From Acidiphilium sp. CAG:727 (lineage in GTDB: Bacteria; Bacillota; Clostridia; Christensenellales; Borkfalkiaceae), in NCBI GenBank assembly GCA_000437515.1, contig FR898495.1:21051-44358 (forward strand): a DNA stretch of 23,308 nucleotides, in the 5' to 3' direction. Below are positions 1-6,588 of the stretch, one piece after another (within the stretch, counting starts at the first letter, position 1; the number at the start of each line of letters is the position of its first letter). The notes below the pieces were generated by a model that did not search any database, was not told where the DNA came from, and saw only the letters and a program-made list of their open reading frames with translations. The position numbers were made by a program, and so were the translations under genes.

Positions 1-359
1 CGTCATCGGCGATTAAAAAGCCCGCGGCGGACGTAACCGCGACTAAAAAAACCACCGTACGCAAAGCCGCGACGACGAAAAAAAACATTGCCGATAAAAA
101 CGAAGTCGTAACGAACCTCGCGGCCGATTCGGAAAGAGAATTAAAAATAGATTATGAAATAACTTTCAAGCCGAGCGTTTTGTTCGTCGCGTCCGAAGCG
201 AACCCTTTTGCGGGAACGGGCGGACTTGCGGACGTAATAGGTTCTCTTCCGAAAACGTTGGCGCAAAACGGCAATTACGACGTAAGGGTGGCAATTCCTT
301 TATATGGCTCGGGTTCGCCCGCCTACCCGGCAATGATGCGTTTCGAAACCGGGCAATGA
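1..359 (+). pseudogene. glgA: 5' part of glycogen synthase glgA, out of frame with the rest; also cut by the window start
   Basis: The frame beginning at base 3 is open for 118 codons and stops at TGA 357-359. From about base 168 it encodes the N-terminal GT5 glycogen synthase signature (VLFVASEANPF, then TGGLADVIGSLPK, then VRVAIPLY), the part of the Rossmann domain that binds ADP-glucose. Before it lie at least 55 residues of a Lys/Ala/Thr-rich, low-complexity stretch, so the true start is outside the window. The frame is lost at a 23-bp tandem duplication (325-370). Removing one copy rejoins it to the ORF at 356-1624 and gives a continuous protein of about 532 visible residues, of which roughly 476 match a full-length GlgA. 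The position normally holding Lys in the KTGGL motif is Gly (codon 213-215). It could be a true inactivating mutation, a split but expressed gene, or an assembly error; the sequence alone does not decide. Confidence 0.8.
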
Positions 360-370
360 TGCGTTTCGAA
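325..370 (+). repeat. 23-bp tandem duplication in glgA that shifts the frame
   Basis: Bases 325-347 and 348-370 are two head-to-tail copies of a 23-bp unit differing at one base (c at 328, g at 351). The core shared by both copies is CAATGATGCGTTTCGAA, at 331-347 and 354-370. Because 23 is not a multiple of three, the second copy shifts the reading frame. With one copy removed, the reading is Tyr-Pro-Ala-Met-Met-Arg-Phe-Glu-Gly-Asn, which flows into the conserved GlgA sequence. Confidence 0.95.
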
Positions 371-1624
371 GGCAATTTCAACGTTCCGGTCGCATGGAGA
401 AATCAATACTGCGGTTTATTCAGCCTTAAATACGAAGGCGTAACTTTCTACTTCATAGATAACGAATATTATTTTAAGAGAGATAATCTGTACGGATATT
501 TCGACGACGGAGAGAGATTTGCTTTCTTTTCTCGCGCGGTACTCGAAGCGATGAGGTATACGGACTACTATCCGAGCGTTTTGCATTGCCACGATTGGCA
601 GTCCGCGCTTTCGGTTATATATCTTAAAACCATATATTCCGAAATCAAAGGCTTTTCGTCGGTTCGCGCGTTGTTTACGATACACAATATCGAATATCAG
701 GGCAAATACGGACACGAACTTTTACAGGATCTGTTCGGGCTTCCGGAAAGTTGCAGACAGATAGTCGATTACGACGGTTGCATTAATCTTATGAAAGGCG
801 CGATTCAACTTGCCGAAAGATTTTCTACGGTCAGCAGAACTTATGCCGGCGAGATAAAAAATCCGTTTTTCGCTCACGGGCTCGAATATATGACTACGGC
901 GAACGAATATAAACTTTCGGGTATTTTGAACGGTATAGACGACGTTTTATATAATCCCGAAAACGACGACAAGATTTTTGCCAAATATACCGCCGATAAT
1001 TTAGCGGGTAAGGCGATTTGTAAGGAAGAATTACAAAAGATGCTCGCTTTGCCGGTAAAGAGTGACGTTCCGATAATCGCTATAATTTCAAGGCTTGTTC
1101 CCGCTAAGGGGTTAGACCTTATTAAGTGCGTATTCGAAGAATTGCTTTCGGAAAACGTTCAGGTAGTAATATTAGGTAAAGGCGACGGCGAATACGAAGA
1201 TTATTTCAGATACGTTGCCGAGCGTTATAGCGGTAAATGTCGTGCAATCATAGCATATAACAGAGATCTTTCGATCAAAATATATTCCGGAGCGGATATT
1301 TTCTTAATGCCGAGCAAGCAGGAACCCTGCGGATTGTCGCAGATGATTGCGTGCAGATACGGCGCGGTGCCCGTCGTAAGGGCTACGGGCGGTCTGGCGG
1401 ACAGTATAATTCCGCATAACACCGAAAACCGCGTCGGCGGAAACGGTTTTATATTCCGTTCTTACAATGCGCACGAGATGTTATTCGTCTTGAAAGACGC
1501 GATTTACACTTATTCAAACAAGAGCGAATGGCTTGACATAATGAAAAACGCAATGACTTCCGATTTCAGTTGGAAGCGTTCGGCGGGGGAATACGAGAGA
1601 TTATACAATAACATGCTTATATGA
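356..1624 (+). CDS. glgA: glycogen synthase (ADP-glucose type, GT5), C-terminal main part after the frameshift
   Basis: This ORF of 422 codons carries most of GlgA, which transfers glucose from ADP-glucose to the growing alpha-1,4-glucan in the cytoplasm. Visible family signatures are WRNQYCGLF, YFIDNEYYFKR, FFSRAVLEA, HCHDWQSAL and FTIHNIEYQGKYG in the N-terminal lobe, and SRLVPAKGLDL, then SKQEPCGLSQ with TGGLADS, in the GT-B C-terminal lobe. It lacks the first ~60 residues of the GT5 domain, including the TGGL loop, which lies upstream in another frame. The ATG at 356 is simply the first in this frame; no Shine-Dalgarno precedes it, but its ATGA overlaps the upstream stop, so reinitiation is possible. 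Alone it is unlikely to be an active synthase. glgP follows 30 bp downstream. Confidence 0.85.
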   Translation: MMRFEGNFNVPVAWRNQYCGLFSLKYEGVTFYFIDNEYYFKRDNLYGYFDDGERFAFFSRAVLEAMRYTDYYPSVLHCHDWQSALSVIYLKTIYSEIKGFSSVRALFTIHNIEYQGKYGHELLQDLFGLPESCRQIVDYDGCINLMKGAIQLAERFSTVSRTYAGEIKNPFFAHGLEYMTTANEYKLSGILNGIDDVLYNPENDDKIFAKYTADNLAGKAICKEELQKMLALPVKSDVPIIAIISRLVPAKGLDLIKCVFEELLSENVQVVILGKGDGEYEDYFRYVAERYSGKCRAIIAYNRDLSIKIYSGADIFLMPSKQEPCGLSQMIACRYGAVPVVRATGGLADSIIPHNTENRVGGNGFIFRSYNAHEMLFVLKDAIYTYSNKSEWLDIMKNAMTSDFSWKRSAGEYERLYNNMLI

Positions 1625-1635
1625 ACGTATAAGCA
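1614..1635 (+). other. glgA-glgP intercistronic inverted repeat
   Basis: Perfect 8-bp arms (TGCTTATA at 1614-1621 and TATAAGCA at 1628-1635) flank a 6-nt loop holding the glgA stop codon, and abut the glgP Shine-Dalgarno AAAGGAG (1636-1642). It has no T-run, so it is not an intrinsic terminator. It may be an mRNA processing or stability hairpin, or a translational modulator of glgP. Confidence 0.5.
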
Positions 1636-1654
1636 AAAGGAGTAAAATTACAGA

Positions 1655-4090
1655 ATGAATACGACGGATGAAATAACTCCTAAAGAGATTAAAGACGCTT
1701 TGACGGGTAAATTATCGCGATATTTCGGAGTTTCCCTCAAAGAAGCGACTCCCGAACAACTTTATAAGGCGGCCGTTATGACCGTAAGGGATATTCTTTT
1801 GGAAAAACGTAATGCTTATCACTATAAAATGAAAGCGAAACGCGCTAAAAGAGTATATTATCTCTGTATGGAATTTTTACTCGGAAGATCGCTTAAAAAC
1901 AACGTCTATAATCTCGGAATCAAAGAACAGTTGTCGAAAGCGTTGAAAGGTACGGGTACAACTCTCGAAGATTTATACGAACTCGAACCCGACGCAGGAC
2001 TCGGAAACGGAGGACTCGGAAGACTTGCCGCCTGCTTTATGGACGCGCTTGCTACTCAGGATTATCCGGCTATGGGTTACTCGATACGTTACGAATACGG
2101 ATTATTCAAACAGAAAATAGTCGACGGCTGGCAAACCGAACTTCCCGACGTCTGGTTACCCGGTGGAGAAGTGTGGCTCACTCAACGCTCCGACCTTATG
2201 GTACACGTTAAATTTGACGGAAAGGTCGTTGAAGAATGGACGGATCAGGGGCTTAAAATCAAACAGGTGGATTGTCAGGAAGTCGAGGCTATGCCTTACG
2301 ATATGATGATTTCGGGTAAAGACAGCGAAGCCGTTTCGGTACTCAGATTATGGGCGGCGAGAAGCGTCAGAAACTTTGATATGCGCTCCTTTTCGGAAGG
2401 TGATTACGTCCGTTGTATGCAGGAAGATAACGAAGCCGAACTTATTTCCAAAGTTCTTTATCCCTCCGATAACCACAGCGAAGGAAAATCTTTAAGGTTA
2501 AAACAACAATATTTTCTCGTTTCGGCAACTTTACAAAATATCGTAAACGATCACATCAGAAGGTACGGTGACTTGCACAGTTTGCCTGATTTGGCGGCTA
2601 TTCATATTAACGACACTCATCCTGCTTTATGTATTCCCGAATTGATGCGTATTCTTATGGACGAACATGGATTTTCATGGGATGAAGCCTGGGACATCGT
2701 TCATAGAACCGTTGCTTATACTAACCACACGGTTATGAGCGAAGCACTCGAAAAATGGAACGAAGATCTTATTGAAAGAAGATTGCCGAGAATTTACGCT
2801 ATAATCAAAGAAATCAATCAGCGTTTTTGCGCCGATATGTGGAATCTTTTCCCGGGGGACTGGGATAAAATCGAACGAATGTCGATAATGTCGCACGGGC
2901 AGGTAAGAATGGCTAATTTGTCAGTAGTCGCTTCGCATGCCGTAAACGGAGTTTCTTCGCTCCATAGCGAAATAATCAAAAACTCCATTTTTAAGGATTT
3001 TAACGACGCTTATCCCGACAGATTTACGAACGTTACGAACGGCATAGCGTACAGACGTTGGCTTTGTCAGTCCAATCCCGAACTTTCAGACCTTATAATC
3101 GATTGTATAGGCGACGGATTCATTCACGACGCATTAAAACTTGACGAATTAAAGAAATTCGTCAATGACGAAATCGTACTGAAAAGGCTTGACGAGATAA
3201 AACTCGACAATAAAAAGAGATTGTGCGACTTTGCCCTCAAAAAAGAAAACGTCGTAATCAATCCCGAATCTATTTTCGACGTACAAGCCAAAAGATTGCA
3301 CGAATACAAGCGCCAATTATTGAACGCTATGTATATAATCAATCTCTACAATGAACTTAAGGACGATCCCGATAAAAACGTACATCCGAAGACTTTTATT
3401 TTCGGCGCGAAAGCGGCTCCGGGCTACTATATGGCAAAACGTATTATAAAATTGCTGTGTTGTTTGTCCGAAGATTTAAGAAAAAATCCCGATTCTCGCA
3501 TAAGAGAAAAACTATCGGTAGTGTATCTCGAAAATTATTGCGTTACCATGGCTGAAACTCTTATGCCCGCAGCGGAAATTTCAGAACAGATTTCCACCGC
3601 TGGGAAGGAAGCAAGCGGCACGGGAAATATGAAATTTATGATAAACGGAGCGTTGACGATAGGCACTCTGGACGGCGCGAACGTCGAAATGAAAGCGCAC
3701 GTCGGCGACGACAACATCTTCATTTTCGGAATGAATTCCAAGCAAGTCGAAGATTTATGGAAACGCGGATACGACGCTACGGCGTTTTATAATAACAACG
3801 CTATGTTGCAGCGCGTAATCGCAGCCTTAAAGCAAGGTTTCGACGGCGAAAAATTCGACGATATTGCGAATTACCTGCTCGTAAATTCTCCCATTGCCGA
3901 TCCGTATATGTGTATGGCCGATTTCAGCGATTTTCTTGCAATTCACAAAAAGGTCGACGACTTGTATTCGGACAGAAAAGAATGGAATAAAAAATCATTG
4001 CTCAACATCGCAAGTTCCGGATATTTTTCGGCAGACAGAGCAATTAAAGAATACGCGGAAAATATCTGGAAATTAAAACAAATAAGATAA
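1655..4090 (+). CDS. glgP: glycogen/alpha-glucan phosphorylase (GT35)
   Basis: This 811-residue protein has the usual length for bacterial glycogen phosphorylase, which releases glucose-1-phosphate from the non-reducing ends of alpha-1,4-glucans using phosphate and pyridoxal phosphate. The N-terminal region shows YYLCMEFLLGR, then ELEPDAGLGNGGLGRLAACF and the HINDTHPAL stretch. The C-terminal region shows VTNGIAYRRW, QAKRLHEYKRQ and the PLP site EASGTGNMKFMINGALT, with the Schiff-base lysine at K660. All expected catalytic landmarks are present, with no truncation. A strong Shine-Dalgarno (AAAGGAG, 1636-1642) lies a rather long 12 nt before the ATG. It sits between glgA and a GH13 enzyme, so the three likely form one glucan storage and mobilisation operon. 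It looks functional even though glgA is broken. Confidence 0.97.
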   Translation: MNTTDEITPKEIKDALTGKLSRYFGVSLKEATPEQLYKAAVMTVRDILLEKRNAYHYKMKAKRAKRVYYLCMEFLLGRSLKNNVYNLGIKEQLSKALKGTGTTLEDLYELEPDAGLGNGGLGRLAACFMDALATQDYPAMGYSIRYEYGLFKQKIVDGWQTELPDVWLPGGEVWLTQRSDLMVHVKFDGKVVEEWTDQGLKIKQVDCQEVEAMPYDMMISGKDSEAVSVLRLWAARSVRNFDMRSFSEGDYVRCMQEDNEAELISKVLYPSDNHSEGKSLRLKQQYFLVSATLQNIVNDHIRRYGDLHSLPDLAAIHINDTHPALCIPELMRILMDEHGFSWDEAWDIVHRTVAYTNHTVMSEALEKWNEDLIERRLPRIYAIIKEINQRFCADMWNLFPGDWDKIERMSIMSHGQVRMANLSVVASHAVNGVSSLHSEIIKNSIFKDFNDAYPDRFTNVTNGIAYRRWLCQSNPELSDLIIDCIGDGFIHDALKLDELKKFVNDEIVLKRLDEIKLDNKKRLCDFALKKENVVINPESIFDVQAKRLHEYKRQLLNAMYIINLYNELKDDPDKNVHPKTFIFGAKAAPGYYMAKRIIKLLCCLSEDLRKNPDSRIREKLSVVYLENYCVTMAETLMPAAEISEQISTAGKEASGTGNMKFMINGALTIGTLDGANVEMKAHVGDDNIFIFGMNSKQVEDLWKRGYDATAFYNNNAMLQRVIAALKQGFDGEKFDDIANYLLVNSPIADPYMCMADFSDFLAIHKKVDDLYSDRKEWNKKSLLNIASSGYFSADRAIKEYAENIWKLKQIR

Positions 4091-4100
4091 CGACGAATAT

Positions 4101-5897
4101 ATGTATTTTTATTACGATGCGCTCGACGAAACTTGCAAGAATATTCGCGGAGCGATTATCGAAGGCGATGAATTAAAGATTACCGTAAAATCAAGCGGCG
4201 TTGAAAAATGCCGCTTGATTATGCGTTATGACGAAGGAGCGGATTTTAAGTACGACATGATAAAGTCCGGCGATGGTTTTACGATTACGCTTATAAACCT
4301 TAAAACGGGCTTGATATGGTATCGTTTTGAAGCGGACGGCGCTATTTTCGGAAACGACGGGTTGTGCGTGGCAAAAGAAAATTCCGATGAAAATTTTCAA
4401 CTTTCGATATGTAAAAAACGCGACGATATATGCGAAAATGACGGGCGGATAATGTATCAGATTATGCCGGACAGATTCGCAAAAGCGGCAGGATACGGCT
4501 GTGAAAACGGTAAAAAACTGAAAAAATGGGGCGAAATGCCCGATTTTTTACCAAATGAAAAAGGTAAAATTACTAACGACGATTTTTTTGGCGGTAATTT
4601 GGAGGGTATACGAAGGGAAATTCCTTACCTGAAAAGTTTAGGGGTGAATTGTATATACCTCAATCCGATATTCAAGGCAAAAAGCAACCACAGATACGAT
4701 ACCGGGGACTATTTTGAAATAGATTCACTACTGGGCAATTTTGACGATTATGCAAGATTAGTTACAGAATGTAAAAATAATGACATATGTATAATATTAG
4801 ACGGTGTGTTTAATCATACAGGCGATGATAGTCTGTACTTCAATAAATACGGAAATTATAAATCCATCGGCGCTTACGAGTCGGAAGAAACGCCGTATTA
4901 CGATTGGGATACGTTTGAAGAATTCCCGGATAAATACACGTGTTGGTGGGGAATAGACACTTTACCGACGATAAATAAAAATTGCAAGGAGTTTGAAGAT
5001 TTTATTGCGGGGCATGACGGAGTGCTCGATAAATATTTGTCGATAGGAGCGGGCGGAGTACGCCTTGACGTTGTTGATGAAATATCCGATACGTTTGTAC
5101 AAAAAATATACAAATGTATAAAAAGGTACGGAAAGGAAAAATTGGTCATCGGTGAAGTCTGGGAAGACGCAACGAACAAAATCGCGTACGACAAAAGAAG
5201 ATCTTATTTTATCGAAAACGAACTTGACGGCGTAATGAATTATCCACTTAAAAACGCGATAATAAATTACGTAATATCAGGGCGGGGTGAAGAGTTGTAT
5301 TCCGTAGTCAGAAATCAACTCGATCATTATCCCGAGTTTGCGTTGAATAATTTAATGAATATTCTCGGAACGCACGATACGCCGAGAATTTTGACGGTTT
5401 TAGGTAAAAGCGGTCAACTTGCAACGGAAAGATCCGAAATGGCGAACGAAATTTTATCCCAAAATGAAATAAATTTTGCGATTAAAAGATTGAAGTGCGC
5501 GTCGCTTTTACAATTTACTTTGTATGGGTTTCCGTCCGTATATTACGGCGACGAAATAGGGATGCAGGGTAACAGAGATCCTTTTAACAGAAAATGTTTC
5601 GATAAATCCGAAACGAACGATGAAATCTTGTCGTGGTATAAAAAATTATCCGAAATCAAAACGAATTATGTCTGCTTAAAAACGGGCAGGGTGTTTGACG
5701 TCCGATACAAAAACGGAGTGTTTTCATTCTCCAAAAAATCCGATCGCGACGTCGTAACGGTTGTCGTAAATTGCGGTACGGGTGCAGCGACTATTGAATT
5801 AAGCGAAAACGTTATAGAACTTATGTGTAACATAAAAAGTAATAAAATCACTGTAAATACATACGATTATGCGGTGTTTTATAAAACGACGGAGTGA
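4101..5897 (+). CDS. GH13 alpha-amylase-family enzyme (maltodextrin hydrolase/neopullulanase type), no signal peptide
   Basis: This is a 598-residue cytoplasmic enzyme. Residues 1 to ~113 form a beta-rich N-terminal domain of the kind preceding the barrel in neopullulanase and cyclomaltodextrinase-like enzymes. The (beta/alpha)8 catalytic domain begins near RIMYQIMPDRF. The four GH13 conserved regions are visible: DGVFNH (D234-H239), GGVRLDVV with nucleophile D323, VIGEVWED with acid/base E352, and GTHDTPR with transition-state stabiliser D426. A short beta domain closes the protein. The absence of a signal peptide and the position 10 bp after glgP suggest it trims or debranches maltodextrins or glycogen limit products inside the cell. 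No clear Shine-Dalgarno precedes the ATG, so translational coupling to glgP is likely. Exact substrate specificity cannot be read from the sequence. Confidence 0.9.
   Translation: MYFYYDALDETCKNIRGAIIEGDELKITVKSSGVEKCRLIMRYDEGADFKYDMIKSGDGFTITLINLKTGLIWYRFEADGAIFGNDGLCVAKENSDENFQLSICKKRDDICENDGRIMYQIMPDRFAKAAGYGCENGKKLKKWGEMPDFLPNEKGKITNDDFFGGNLEGIRREIPYLKSLGVNCIYLNPIFKAKSNHRYDTGDYFEIDSLLGNFDDYARLVTECKNNDICIILDGVFNHTGDDSLYFNKYGNYKSIGAYESEETPYYDWDTFEEFPDKYTCWWGIDTLPTINKNCKEFEDFIAGHDGVLDKYLSIGAGGVRLDVVDEISDTFVQKIYKCIKRYGKEKLVIGEVWEDATNKIAYDKRRSYFIENELDGVMNYPLKNAIINYVISGRGEELYSVVRNQLDHYPEFALNNLMNILGTHDTPRILTVLGKSGQLATERSEMANEILSQNEINFAIKRLKCASLLQFTLYGFPSVYYGDEIGMQGNRDPFNRKCFDKSETNDEILSWYKKLSEIKTNYVCLKTGRVFDVRYKNGVFSFSKKSDRDVVTVVVNCGTGAATIELSENVIELMCNIKSNKITVNTYDYAVFYKTTE
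4189..4220 (+). other. 11-bp perfect inverted repeat inside the amylase 5' coding region
   Basis: The arms AATCAAGCGGC (4189-4199) and GCCGCTTGATT (4210-4220) are exactly complementary around a 10-nt A-rich loop, about 90 bp into the coding sequence. Such a stem is rare by chance inside a gene, but no T-run follows, so I do not call it a terminator. Confidence 0.6.
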
Positions 5898-5905
5898 TGT
5901 TAAAT

Positions 5906-6586
5906 ATGAGCGTATACGAAAGAACGATTGACGAACTTAAGTCGTTAAGTGAAGAAAGTTTCAGATCTTTTTCGGAGAAAATATTGGCGTCAGACAAGCC
6001 GCTGATCGGCGTGAGGACTTCCTCAATCAAGGCAATCGCTAAAAGAATATCGAAGAATAATCCGATGGAGTATATCTGCGAATGTAAATTCGGATACTAC
6101 GAAGATACTTTGCTTTACGGATTGGTAATCGCAACGTTGTCAAAAGACGATTTTTTTAAGTATTTACCGACGTATCTCGAACGTTGCGCCAGTTGGGCTC
6201 ACGTCGATATGTTCGTTCCCGCAATAAAATTTGTCCGGAACGACAAAAGCGAATTGTTTGATTACGTCGAAAAGCATATTATGACCGACGAAGGATTTTA
6301 TCTCAGGTTCTGCATTATAGTCCTTATGGATTATTTTTTGCCGGAAAAATTAAATTATATTTTGAAAATGCTTGAAAAAATTGACGGAAAAGGTTATTAT
6401 AACGATATGGCGATAGCGTGGCTTTTATCCGTTGCTTTTATAAAGAGTCGCGATGAAACTTTCGAGTATCTTAACGGCGATAAACTTTCAAAGTTCACTC
6501 ATAACAAAACCATAAGCAAGATAAGCGATTCTTTCCGCGTTTCCGCCGAAGATAAAGAACTCGTAAAACGATTAGTAAGGAAATAA
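5906..6586 (+). CDS. DNA alkylation repair protein, AlkD-like HEAT-repeat family
   Basis: This all-helical protein of ~226 residues resembles the AlkD family, DNA glycosylases that remove alkylated bases such as 3- and 7-alkylpurines without base flipping. Family landmarks are WAHVD with Trp97 and Asp101 spaced as in AlkD's active-site Trp/Asp pair, the FYLRFCIIVLMDYFL helix with its arginine, and YYNDMAIAWLLS with the later tryptophan. The frame is also open from GTG 5894 and ATG 5897, but the GGAG at 5891-5894 is correctly spaced only for ATG 5906, which I prefer. The gene begins right after the amylase stop and ends 2 bp before tex, so it is in the same transcriptional run. The substrate within the family is unproven here. 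Confidence 0.85.
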   Translation: MSVYERTIDELKSLSEESFRSFSEKILASDKPLIGVRTSSIKAIAKRISKNNPMEYICECKFGYYEDTLLYGLVIATLSKDDFFKYLPTYLERCASWAHVDMFVPAIKFVRNDKSELFDYVEKHIMTDEGFYLRFCIIVLMDYFLPEKLNYILKMLEKIDGKGYYNDMAIAWLLSVAFIKSRDETFEYLNGDKLSKFTHNKTISKISDSFRVSAEDKELVKRLVRK

Positions 6587-6588
6587 AA

